The notes under the pieces were generated by a model. The model had not been told where the DNA came from. It ran no database searches and was given only the letters and a program-made list of their open reading frames with translations. This document shows, piece by piece, positions 25,725 to 34,836 of a DNA stretch of 64,000 bases. Positions within the stretch are counted from its first letter, which is position 1. Each line of letters opens with the position of its first letter. This stretch comes from Cloacimonetes bacterium UBA5835. Its GTDB lineage: Bacteria; Cloacimonadota; Cloacimonadia; Cloacimonadales; Cloacimonadaceae. The stretch spans positions 192,989 to 256,988 of the forward strand of contig DJGX01000009.1 in assembly GCA_002432865.1 (NCBI GenBank), given 5' to 3'. The position numbers and the translations under genes are program-made.

Positions 25725-28700
25725 ATGGATAAAGAAAAAATTATTGATGCCTTGTCTCTTTTTAGAATTAAAGATACCTATTCCGCTGCTCTAAATTTTT
25801 GGAATACTCTCGGTTATTTTAGTGACCGTCAACCGGAACTAAATAGTTTCAGTTTTGACGATTTTGCCGCTTTTAGCGGCGATAAAATAGATCCTACAAA
25901 AGCCAGAAAAGATGATTGGGATAAGTTTTATCTGCTCTTCCAAATTACCGATGAAGAAATGAAGAACCACTTTAACCAAGATTCTCAAATAACTATACCT
26001 GGAATTAACAAACAAAATTTTCAAGCGGCTAACCTAAAGTCCTATCTTTTTGCTTCTCTTAAGCTTAAGGGGGATAAATATACCAGAACTCAGCTGGCAA
26101 ATATAGCCCGGCAAATTAATAAGCAGTATGCTATCCCTTTAATTATTCTCTTTCACTACAATAATTTTGTTACTATTGCAGTGGTTAATAGAAGACAAAA
26201 CTTAAAAGACACGGTAAGAGATGTTTTAGAAAAAGTAACTATGATTAAGGATATCAAAACAACTGATACCCACAGAGCTCATATAGATATTTTAGCTGAT
26301 CTTTCCTTAGAGAAACTATCTGAAAAAGGTAATATCTACAACTTTGAGACATTACACAATGCCTGGTCTGCTACTTTGGATATTAATGAATTAAATAAAA
26401 GATTTTATAAAGAACTGTCCAATTGGTATTTTTGGGCAATTAAGAAAGTTGTTTTCCCTGCAGGTGATGAAGAAAATGAAGAAGTAAGAAATTCCATCGG
26501 TCTAATCAGATTGCTAACTCGTCTTATTTTTGTTTGGTTTATGAAAGAAAAAGGTCTTATTCCTGAGGAGCTTTTTGATTCACAAAAGCTAAGAAATATT
26601 ATCAAGTTTGAGGATTTTAATGATTCCGCTTATTACAAAGCCATTCTGCAAAACCTTTTCTTTGCTACCCTAAATACAGAAATGAATAAAGACAAAGTAA
26701 ATTCCCGCAGATTTCGCCGCGAAATTATAAGCAATATGAATCCTGATTTCAATGTGCATACTCTCTTTCGTTATGAGTCCCTTTTCCATCATCCAGAACA
26801 AGTTATAGATGAATATTTTGCCAATATTCCCTTTTTAAATGGAGGTCTGTTTGAATGTTTAGATACTGAAATTACAAATAACAATCAAAAATCTTATATT
26901 CGCATTGATGGTTTTAGTGACCGACCCGATAATATTTTAAAAGTTCCTGATGAATTATTCTTAAGTGGCAATGAACAGAATATTGACTTAAACGAGATAT
27001 ATGGAACTCAAAATAAAAGCTATCAAGTGCGGGGCTTATTTAGCATCTTAAATAGCTATAAATTTACCGTTGCCGAAAATACACCCATTGAAGAAGAAGT
27101 TGCTCTTGATCCAGAATTATTAGGGCGTGTTTTTGAAAATTTACTTGCTTCCTATAATCCCGAAACAAAAACAACTGCCAGACACGAAACCGGCTCATTT
27201 TATACTCCGCGTGAAATTGTGGATTATATGGTGGATGAATCTTTAATAGCTTATTTAATCAATGAACTGCCTCATAGCACAAAAGAAGAAAAGGAAGACA
27301 GCGAATTAAAACTAAGGTTACTTCTTTACTATACAGATGAAGACCATCTATTTGATCCTGAAGAAGTTAATAAACTTATAAACGCTATTGATAATCTGAA
27401 AGTTATTGACCCGGCTTGTGGTTCAGGAGCTTTTTTAATGGGCCTTCTTTTAAAAATCGTTTATATCCTGCATAAATTAGACCCCCATAATACTAAATGG
27501 AAACAACAACAAATTGATAATATCAAAAAAATTATCACTAATATAAGACAAACTGTTGACGACCCTAAAGTTATGGAAAATAACATCCAAAAACTGAAAG
27601 ACAGCATTCAGGATATTGAACAGACCTTTGATGAATTTGATTTTGATTACAGCCGTAAACTCTTTCTAATTGAGCATTGTATCTATGGCATTGATATTCA
27701 ACCCATAGCTATTCAAATTGCCAAGCTTAGGTTATTTATCTCTTTACTGGTAGATCAATATCCTAAAAAGGGAAAACCGAATTTGGGAATTAGAGCTTTG
27801 CCCAATTTGGAAACTAACCTCGTTGCCGCAAATTCCCTTATTCCCTTGAAAATGGAAAATCAAATGGATATCTTCAATACCATTATAGACAATTATATAT
27901 CTGAAATAAAAGCATTACACAAAGAATACTTCAGCACTCGTAACCGAAAAGACAAACTTGAACTTAAAGCAAAAGAGCATAAACTCCGAATGGAATTTTC
28001 CGAAGAACTGAAGAAATTAGCATTTCCTGTTCAAGAAGCTGAAGATATTGCCAATTGGGACCCTTATTCTGTAAATTCTATAGCTCCTTTTTTTAATCCC
28101 ACCATTATGTTCGGATTGACGAATTTTAATATTGTCATTGCCAATCCTCCTTTTGTAAGACAGGAAAAAATTACTTACAAAGATTTACTGGCAAAATCCG
28201 GCTACCAGATATTCAATTCTACTTCCGACCTATATACCTATTTCTATGAATTGGCATATAAACTATTATCCGAAAACGGGATTGCCACTTTTATCACTTC
28301 CAATAAATGGCTCCGTTCCAAATACGGTACCAAATTAAGACAATTTTTAAAACAAAATACAAAATTGCAAATAGTAATTGACTTCGGTGGTTACCAGGTT
28401 TTTAAATCCTCTACTGTGGATACCAATATTATCTTGTTTATTAAAGACAAACCTGAACCACAGCATTTATTTAATTTCGTTAATATCCCTGCCGACCTGA
28501 AACCGGAAAACCTATCTCAATTCCTGTATAATAATATGCAAACATTACAGCAAAAGACCCTGGAAGTAAATTGCTGGACTTTGGCAGATAATAGCATTTT
28601 GAACTTAAAAACCAAAATAGAAAAAGCAGGGAAACCACTTAAGGACTGGGATGTTAATATTTATAGAGGAGTTTTAACCGGTTGCGATGAAGCATTTATT

Positions 28701-29480
28701 ATTGATAACCCCACAAAAGAAGCAATCTGTAAAGCAGACCCTAAATCCATAGAAATCATAAAACCTGTTTTGCGGGGAAGAGATATTCATAAATATTATT
28801 ATGAATGGGCTGGCCTTTGGCTGATAATTATTCCCAGCGGATGGACAAATAAAAATAAACCAGATAACATAGATGCAGAACAATTTATTAAATTGTGTTA
28901 TCCAGCAGTGTATAATTATTTAAAAACTAAAGGAGATGCAATAGAAAATAATATAGTCAAAGTAAAAGGAAAGGGATTATATTATAGAGATGATCAAGGT
29001 GATTATTGGTGGGAACTAAGAAAATGTTCTTATTATAATGAATTTAACAAACCCAAAATAATATATCCAAATATGACTAAATACCTACCTTTTGTTTACG
29101 ACAAAAAGCATTTCTATCCAAATCCAAAGTGCTATATTCTAACTGGAGAAGAAACTTTACTATATACATTAACATCCTTGTTTAATTCAAAACTAATCTC
29201 TTACTATATTAAAGTTACTTTCCCAGAATTACAAGGTGGTACAAGAGAACTCCATAAAAACAAATTTGAATATATACCTATACCAGATAGCTTATTATTA
29301 AACAAGGATATTGTTAGATTAAGTTTTGAGTTAGACAATAGAATTAAATCTCATCAGAGTTGTTTTGAAAATGAGGATTGGTATATAAGTATGACGAGTA
29401 TGATTGACACGCTTGTTTATAAACTTTATGGTCTAAATGAAGCAGACATCAAGTTAATAACCAATACATCGGAGAAATAA
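25725..29480 (+). CDS. Eco57I-like N6-adenine DNA methyltransferase with specificity domain
   Basis: A 1251-residue modification enzyme. Residues 1-420 form a family-specific N-terminal region (IPLIILFHYNNFVTIAVVNRR, LIFVWFMKEKGLIP). Next come LLGRVFENLLASY and TGSFYTPREIVDYMV, SAM-binding motif I DPACGSGAFLMG (about 562-573), catalytic NPPF (about 806-809), and TSNKWLRSKYG. The C-terminal TaqI-like recognition part has IYRGVLTGCDEAF, LRGRDIHKYYYEW and LHKNKFEYIPIP. It should methylate adenine in host DNA to protect it from the upstream nuclease-helicase. From about base 28861 G+C drops sharply, as if the specificity part had been exchanged. Confidence 0.9.
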   Translation: MDKEKIIDALSLFRIKDTYSAALNFWNTLGYFSDRQPELNSFSFDDFAAFSGDKIDPTKARKDDWDKFYLLFQITDEEMKNHFNQDSQITIPGINKQNFQAANLKSYLFASLKLKGDKYTRTQLANIARQINKQYAIPLIILFHYNNFVTIAVVNRRQNLKDTVRDVLEKVTMIKDIKTTDTHRAHIDILADLSLEKLSEKGNIYNFETLHNAWSATLDINELNKRFYKELSNWYFWAIKKVVFPAGDEENEEVRNSIGLIRLLTRLIFVWFMKEKGLIPEELFDSQKLRNIIKFEDFNDSAYYKAILQNLFFATLNTEMNKDKVNSRRFRREIISNMNPDFNVHTLFRYESLFHHPEQVIDEYFANIPFLNGGLFECLDTEITNNNQKSYIRIDGFSDRPDNILKVPDELFLSGNEQNIDLNEIYGTQNKSYQVRGLFSILNSYKFTVAENTPIEEEVALDPELLGRVFENLLASYNPETKTTARHETGSFYTPREIVDYMVDESLIAYLINELPHSTKEEKEDSELKLRLLLYYTDEDHLFDPEEVNKLINAIDNLKVIDPACGSGAFLMGLLLKIVYILHKLDPHNTKWKQQQIDNIKKIITNIRQTVDDPKVMENNIQKLKDSIQDIEQTFDEFDFDYSRKLFLIEHCIYGIDIQPIAIQIAKLRLFISLLVDQYPKKGKPNLGIRALPNLETNLVAANSLIPLKMENQMDIFNTIIDNYISEIKALHKEYFSTRNRKDKLELKAKEHKLRMEFSEELKKLAFPVQEAEDIANWDPYSVNSIAPFFNPTIMFGLTNFNIVIANPPFVRQEKITYKDLLAKSGYQIFNSTSDLYTYFYELAYKLLSENGIATFITSNKWLRSKYGTKLRQFLKQNTKLQIVIDFGGYQVFKSSTVDTNIILFIKDKPEPQHLFNFVNIPADLKPENLSQFLYNNMQTLQQKTLEVNCWTLADNSILNLKTKIEKAGKPLKDWDVNIYRGVLTGCDEAFIIDNPTKEAICKADPKSIEIIKPVLRGRDIHKYYYEWAGLWLIIIPSGWTNKNKPDNIDAEQFIKLCYPAVYNYLKTKGDAIENNIVKVKGKGLYYRDDQGDYWWELRKCSYYNEFNKPKIIYPNMTKYLPFVYDKKHFYPNPKCYILTGEETLLYTLTSLFNSKLISYYIKVTFPELQGGTRELHKNKFEYIPIPDSLLLNKDIVRLSFELDNRIKSHQSCFENEDWYISMTSMIDTLVYKLYGLNEADIKLITNTSEK

Positions 29481-29567
29481 TGTTCAGTTTTCTTTACTAT
29501 AATGAGTTAATCTGGTATATATTATTTAATGAACTGAAAATAACATATTTTAATATAGGAGGTTAAG

Positions 29568-30405
29568 ATGTCATTTTCAGAAAGATATGGCTATGAGCCC
29601 AAAAAGCCATTACAATTTGAAAGTATGGATGATGATTTAAAGATGACTATCCATAATGTTCTTGTAGAATTTGAGAAATCAATTGAAGATGAAGATGATA
29701 TAGATTCATTATATTGTAAAATCTGGTGTGGTTTTTATGTGCAAGATGTAAATGTTTATTATAATTCTAATTATGATCAAATCAGGAAGCTATGTTATGA
29801 GAAATATAATACTTTACCTTGGTATAGAGTTTATGATTTTCTTGAGTTCTATCTTAATAATGTTGAACTATCAGAATTAACTTCAATGTTTGGTAATAAT
29901 AAAACTGAACTTATCAAGGTATTAAATACTGTTTTTGAAATATACAATTCTGCATATCGTTTTATTGATAACAAGATAATTCCGATTACGAATCAGCAAG
30001 AAATAGATGCAATAGAGGAAGCAGCAAACACAGGTAAAAAAGCAATAGATTATCATTTAAAAAGGGCTATTGAAATATTTGCCAATAAGGAACATAGAGA
30101 TTATGTGAATACTGTAAAAGAAGCTATCTCTGCAGTTGAAGCAACAGCTAGATTAATCAATAATTCCAAAGAAACGACGACATTAGGTAAAGCTTTGGAC
30201 AAATTAAAAAAAAAAGGAAAACATTGATTCTGGTTTATGTACTGCCTTTAAAATAATCTATGGATATACTTCGAATGATAAGACAGGAATAAGACATTGT
30301 AAACTTAATGGAGTAGATTGTATTCCAGATTTTACTGATGCTAAATATATGTTGGTGGCTTGTTCTGCTTTTATAAATTATTTACTCTCTAAGGCAAAGA
30401 TATAA
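29568..30405 (+). pseudogene. AbiJ-type HEPN protein, frameshifted at a 10-A run
   Basis: The uninterrupted frame ends at 30227 after 219 residues. It starts with SFSERYGYEPKKPLQFESMDDDL, typical of the AbiJ N-terminal domain 4, then a helical HEPN region (VKEAISAVEATARL, TLGKALDKL). In the +1 frame, after the A-run at 30206-30215, the protein continues to a TAA at 30403-30405. That part contains SGLCTAFKIIYGYTSNDKTG, IRHCKL and DAKYMLVACSAFINYL, the most conserved HEPN-AbiJ segments. One A too many therefore cuts off about 60 residues. It may be a mutation, a sequencing error or deliberate slippage. AGGAGG precedes the ATG. Confidence 0.8.
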
Positions 30406-31342
30406 TCTGATAGATTGTTGCATCTGAAAACTGCTTGTTTTGACTTTCAATTTTGATATGTATTGATCTAATGTAACTTTTCCTAAAATTTACAGTAAGG
30501 CATACTCGTATTAACTGGTTTATCTATTTCAAAATTGAGAGTTAAAACAAGAATGTCACAATAAACATCAGAATGATAACCTACCCAAAAATAAACCGTA
30601 ATGAATGAAAGATAAAACTATGAAGTAATAAATTTGGCAGACAAGGTAATTGATATTGTATATGGGAACCTTATGTTTTTTAAAGAATGGACTGTTTTTT
30701 CGCTGGGTTCAAAATCCGTCGTTATTATCTATCATACTTAAAGGGGAAAAAAATTGTTACACTGTAATTGTTATTTTGCGTATCTGGAAATTTGATAAAA
30801 TGACTTCAGGATGGATTATTCAGCTTCTTTATATGTAACTATCTTTTTTCGTCAGAAACCCACAGATGTTTTTTATATTTAGAATTGGACAACTCTTTAT
30901 TGCAGTTATATTTATCGGTTAATCTCCCCTAATATTTTTTACACTTTCTCCTATCTTTTTTCGTTTAGACATTTTCCTTTCTCTCAATTTATAAGCTATT
31001 GCTACCCTCTCAACCTTCTCAACTTGAATATAACGACATAGACAGTTAGATCTATAATATGCAGATAAATAGCCATCAATTATGTCTGTTACCACCCATA
31101 ATAGATAAGTGATTGCAACTTAGTTGATTACCTAACAACTCTCTCACACTTTCGTAACACTTCTCTAATCGCGTTACAGAAATATGGTGGAAGTGTTACT
31201 GTACTGTTTATATTGAACAAGGTAGAAGAGTGGTTTGAAAGACGAAAATACAGGCAGAAACAAGAAATTGCTTGACGAATGCGGGCTGAAAAAAAGAGGA
31301 TAATTAGCATCGATAAATGGCAAAGTAGGAGTAAAACCTAAG
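30406..31342. other. gene-poor AT-rich stretch after the defence-like island
   Basis: About 940 bases with no convincing gene. Short open frames (for example 30650-30838 plus, 31128-31310 minus) lack ribosome-binding sites and any family resemblance. I find no tRNA, integrase remnant or direct repeats. It could be decayed accessory DNA marking the right edge of the island. Confidence 0.5.
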
Positions 31343-32086
31343 ATGAACTATAGAAAGGAAATTGAACGAATAGTTGCGTTTATTCAAAATTATTGCGCAA
31401 ATACCAAATTTACCAATCTGCTGATTGGTTTATCGGGTGGGATTGATTCCGCTTTAGTTGCCGCGTTGGCAGTTCAGGCAATAGGCAAAAAATGTGTAAT
31501 TGCCTATAATTTACCTCATCGAAATAGCCATCCGGAAAGTGCTGCAGATGCTTTATTAATGGCAAATCACCTTGATATCCCCCTGCAAACGATAAAGATA
31601 GATGATTTGGTAGAAAAATATTTTGAGCATTATGCTCCCGATGCCAGCTCTTTACGAAAAGGTAATTGGATGGCAAGAATCCGAATGAACATTCTTTATG
31701 ATCAAGCAGCAAAACATAATGCCTTAGTGATTGGCACAAGTAATCGCAGTGAATATTTGGTGGGTTATTTTACGCAATTTGGCGATTCTGCTTGTGCGTT
31801 TGAGCCTATCGCTCATTTATACAAAACAGAGGTGTGGGAAATTGCCCGGGAAATTGGTCTGCCAGATAAGATCATTCAAAAAACACCCACAGCAGATTTA
31901 TGGGCAGGGCAAAGTGATGAAACAGAAATGGGAATAACATATCCTGTTTTGGATAGCATCTTAAAATATCTTACTGAGGGTTTGCCAAAGCCGGATGCAG
32001 AAGAAAAGACGATAGCAAAAGTGAAACAGATGATAGAGAAATCCAATTTTAAAAGGCAAATGCCACCTTGTTTGGAGCGGATATAA
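31343..32086 (+). CDS. nadE: NAD synthetase (ammonia-dependent type)
   Basis: Amidates nicotinic acid adenine dinucleotide to NAD. The 247-residue product is the synthetase domain alone, so ammonia is the likely nitrogen donor. The PP-loop SGGIDSALVAALA (residues about 31-43), VIGTSNRSEYLVGYFTQFGD, and PTADLWAGQSDETEMGITY are diagnostic. No glutaminase (nitrilase) domain is present. Its stop abuts the next gene's ATG. Confidence 0.95.
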   Translation: MNYRKEIERIVAFIQNYCANTKFTNLLIGLSGGIDSALVAALAVQAIGKKCVIAYNLPHRNSHPESAADALLMANHLDIPLQTIKIDDLVEKYFEHYAPDASSLRKGNWMARIRMNILYDQAAKHNALVIGTSNRSEYLVGYFTQFGDSACAFEPIAHLYKTEVWEIAREIGLPDKIIQKTPTADLWAGQSDETEMGITYPVLDSILKYLTEGLPKPDAEEKTIAKVKQMIEKSNFKRQMPPCLERI

Positions 32087-33265
32087 ATGTTGAAATTGTT
32101 TAAGAGCAACCGCTGTCAATCCTGTTACAATGAACGAGCTATGCGACAATGTCCGCGTAAGAAAAAAAATATTTGCTGGCAATGTTGTAATGAAACAAGA
32201 TGTGATACCCACTGTCCAGATAGTTGTCCCTATTCTCCTAAAAGAGATGCCAGTAATCCTTTTCCTGCATTCAAAGCTGATTCAAGAGCTGAAGCAGAAA
32301 ATGTGATAAAACTACATATTGATCTTTGGATTGGTAGAGAAAATCCTATGCTGCAAAATATAACCCCAGAAAAGATGGCTGTTGAATCGCCGCAGGAAAT
32401 GTTAAGTTGGCTAAGCGGTTTTCAGTATCCTCAATATTTTCCAATGGATTATCTGTTGCAAAAATTGAATTTGCCCTTCTCCCCCACTTCCTCAAAAGAA
32501 GATCCAGAGACAATAGCCGGGAAATGGATGAATTCTCTAATCCAACTTAAATGGGATAACTTACGCCAATATACAATAAATGAAAGTTCCCTATATGATT
32601 TAGCAGAAAGATACACAGAAATTATAAAGTCTATTCCGCAGTTTAGTAAAATATCTACATACAGTATGTTATATAGTGGACTAGGCGAAGATGGAATTAG
32701 CGCTATTGTTTATATGGAACTTAATCATAAACAGGATTGGACTTTGGTGCTTAGCAACATTAAAGGTGATTGGAAAATACGACAAAACATAGCCGGTAAT
32801 CCCGAAGCGTATTTTAAACAAAATAAATTATACTCCAATATAGCTGAAGCAATTGGAAAAGCAGATGATGCAACTGCATGGGATTTGATAGAATCCAATT
32901 TAAAGATATATCCGGATTGCGCAGATCTATATTATTACAGAGCATTATATTGGCAGATGGTAAAACAACTTGATCAGGCAACTGTAGATTTTTTTAATTC
33001 CATTGCTTTGGATAATGATTGGCAGGAACCTTACTTGCACTTAAGTTCACATTATTTAGCAAAAGGGGATTATGAGCAGGCAAAAGTATGGCTGCTAGAG
33101 CTACAAAAAATGCTTCCAGACGATCCCAATGTGCTAAATAACTTGGCTGCTGCTTATGCAGGTAATGGAGAATTCAAATATGCCAAGCAATTATGGCAAG
33201 AAATTCTTAAAAAGAACCCTGCCTTTGAACTTGCCCGTAAGAATCTGGAACACTTAAGTGACTGA
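32087..33265 (+). CDS. Cys-rich N-terminus plus TPR repeat protein, unknown function
   Basis: A 392-residue protein with nine cysteines in the first 47 residues (C10, C13, C22, C30, C33, C34, C39, C43, C47), which looks like a zinc- or Fe-S-binding module. A middle domain of about 200 residues resembles a generic SEC-C-tail/NTF2-like region (IKGDWKIRQNIAGN) but I cannot name it. Tetratricopeptide-like repeats occupy about residues 260-392 (ADLYYYRALYWQ, YLHLSSHYLAKGDYEQAKVWL, NVLNNLAAAYAGNGEFKYAKQLW). No signal peptide. It lies directly after nadE and overlaps ribD by 8 bases, so it is probably cotranscribed with both. Confidence 0.75.
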   Translation: MLKLFKSNRCQSCYNERAMRQCPRKKKNICWQCCNETRCDTHCPDSCPYSPKRDASNPFPAFKADSRAEAENVIKLHIDLWIGRENPMLQNITPEKMAVESPQEMLSWLSGFQYPQYFPMDYLLQKLNLPFSPTSSKEDPETIAGKWMNSLIQLKWDNLRQYTINESSLYDLAERYTEIIKSIPQFSKISTYSMLYSGLGEDGISAIVYMELNHKQDWTLVLSNIKGDWKIRQNIAGNPEAYFKQNKLYSNIAEAIGKADDATAWDLIESNLKIYPDCADLYYYRALYWQMVKQLDQATVDFFNSIALDNDWQEPYLHLSSHYLAKGDYEQAKVWLLELQKMLPDDPNVLNNLAAAYAGNGEFKYAKQLWQEILKKNPAFELARKNLEHLSD

Positions 33266-34364
33266 TTTTGAAATAAATAAGTACTTTAATTTAGCAATTC
33301 AAGCGGCTGAAAAAGCACGGGGTAAATGCTCTCCCAATCCCTTTGTAGGTTCTGTAATTGTAAAAAATAACAAGGTGATAGCAATTGGTTGGACTTTACA
33401 ATATGGCGGTGATCATTCTGAAATTCAAGCAATTAAACATGCTGGCAAAGAAGCAGAAGGTGCAACTATTTTTGTAACTTTAGAACCTTGCTCTCATTAT
33501 GGGAAAACTCCTCCTTGTGCAAAAGCAATAATTGAGGCAGGCATTCAAGAAGTTTATATAGGAATTCCTGATCCCAATCCCATAGTTTCTGGAAATGGAA
33601 TAGCAATGCTAAAAAATGCAGGGATCAAGGTTCACTGCGGATTTCACGAAGATAAAATAAAAAAGCAGCTGGAATATTACCTATGTCATATTGAAAAAGG
33701 GAGACCCTTTGTAACTTTAAAAACGGCTCTTTCGTTGGATGGAAAATATGCTGCCGGGGATGGCTCTTCAAAATGGATAACTGGTGAAAAAGCCAGAAAA
33801 TATGTTCATAAATTGCGTAGTGAAAATGATGTTATATTAACAGGAATAAAAACTATTCTTGCTGATGATCCTCTGCTGAATGCTCGCCTACCTGGGAACC
33901 CAAAACAACCACTAAGAGTTGTTTTAGATCCTTACCTAAAAATTCCTGTTTCCTCCAGATTTATTAACTCTCTATCCGAATTTCCCGGTTTAATTATCTG
34001 CTCAAATTCAATGCTAAAAACTGACAAGGCAAAAGTACTAAGACAAACAGGGGCAGTAATTCATGGTTTGGATTGTGAGAATGGTCATTTTAATTTATCA
34101 GAAGTGTTAAATATGCTGCATAATATGAATTTTTACAGCATTTTATTGGAAACGGGTAGTGGTTTGGCTGAAGCTTTTTTAGAAGATAATTTGATCGATA
34201 AATTCATCTTTATCTATGGAGCCAAAATTTTGGGAGGGACAAAAAGTCCATTCCCGAATTTGGGGCTAAGTAATATTAATCAGGCAATTTTACTAAGCGA
34301 TATCAGCTATCGTAAAATAGAGCAAGATCTTATGGTAATTGCTTACCCAAAAGTAATTACTTAA
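33258..34364 (+). CDS. ribD: bifunctional riboflavin biosynthesis deaminase/reductase
   Basis: Performs the second and third steps of riboflavin synthesis on pyrimidine intermediates. The 368-residue product has an N-terminal deaminase with zinc motifs GGDHSEIQAI (HSE where most homologues have HAE) and EPCSHYGKTPPC, and a C-terminal reductase domain from about residue 145 (LKTALSLDGKYA, SSKWITGEKAR, RSENDVILTGIKTILADDPLLNAR). The start is a GTG inside the end of the TPR gene. The other riboflavin gene here, ribE, is far away at 61 kb, so the pathway is not one operon. Confidence 0.94.
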   Translation: MTDFEINKYFNLAIQAAEKARGKCSPNPFVGSVIVKNNKVIAIGWTLQYGGDHSEIQAIKHAGKEAEGATIFVTLEPCSHYGKTPPCAKAIIEAGIQEVYIGIPDPNPIVSGNGIAMLKNAGIKVHCGFHEDKIKKQLEYYLCHIEKGRPFVTLKTALSLDGKYAAGDGSSKWITGEKARKYVHKLRSENDVILTGIKTILADDPLLNARLPGNPKQPLRVVLDPYLKIPVSSRFINSLSEFPGLIICSNSMLKTDKAKVLRQTGAVIHGLDCENGHFNLSEVLNMLHNMNFYSILLETGSGLAEAFLEDNLIDKFIFIYGAKILGGTKSPFPNLGLSNINQAILLSDISYRKIEQDLMVIAYPKVIT

Positions 34365-34431
34365 GTATTTGGTTTTTTGGCTTTTCGCTTTAGTTTATCT
34401 ATAAAACACACAAATCCTTAAGGAGGAAAAA

Positions 34432-34827
34432 ATGAAAGTTATTCATTACGATGAGGCGGAACTGGAACCCGTAGATGCAGAGGGAGCTAAAGGCGCACAA
34501 ATCCGTTGGCTTATTGCTCAAAAAGATGGTGCTCCTACTTTTGCAATGCGTATGTTTGAAATTGAACCCGGAGGACATACCCCCTTTCATCAACACGAAT
34601 GGGAACATGAGGTTTATTGCCTTTCCGGAAATGGTGCAATAGTTACAGAAAGGGGAGAAATGGCATTCAGCACAGATGACGCTATTTTCGTAGAGCCCAA
34701 TTTAACACATACTTTTAAAAATGTAGGAAAAGAAACCCTAAAGTTTCTCTGTTTAATCCCGCACGAAAAACCGGTAATAAAAAAAGCCCTCAATCCCTTT
34801 GCGGATGAGGAAGCTAATAACTGCTAA
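34432..34827 (+). CDS. cupin-domain protein
   Basis: A 131-residue single cupin barrel. Metal-binding motif 1 is GGHTPFHQHEWEHEVYCLSG and motif 2 includes FVEPNLTHTFKN, giving a His/Glu metal site. The family covers isomerases, dioxygenases and sugar-binding proteins; nothing here fixes the reaction. AAGGAGGA precedes the ATG. It is 9 bases upstream of the M42 peptidase gene, so the pair is cotranscribed. Confidence 0.88.
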   Translation: MKVIHYDEAELEPVDAEGAKGAQIRWLIAQKDGAPTFAMRMFEIEPGGHTPFHQHEWEHEVYCLSGNGAIVTERGEMAFSTDDAIFVEPNLTHTFKNVGKETLKFLCLIPHEKPVIKKALNPFADEEANNC

Positions 34828-34836
34828 GGTACATAA

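Noticed and set aside
22382..29480. Assignment of the helicase/methyltransferase pair to BREX or DISARM
   Set aside because: PglZ, BrxC, DrmB (DUF1998) and a separate PLD gene are all missing, and PLD is fused to the helicase instead.
30650..30838. 62-codon frame in the gene-poor stretch
   Set aside because: No ribosome-binding site, no recognisable motif, and low-complexity hydrophobic content expected by chance in AT-rich DNA.
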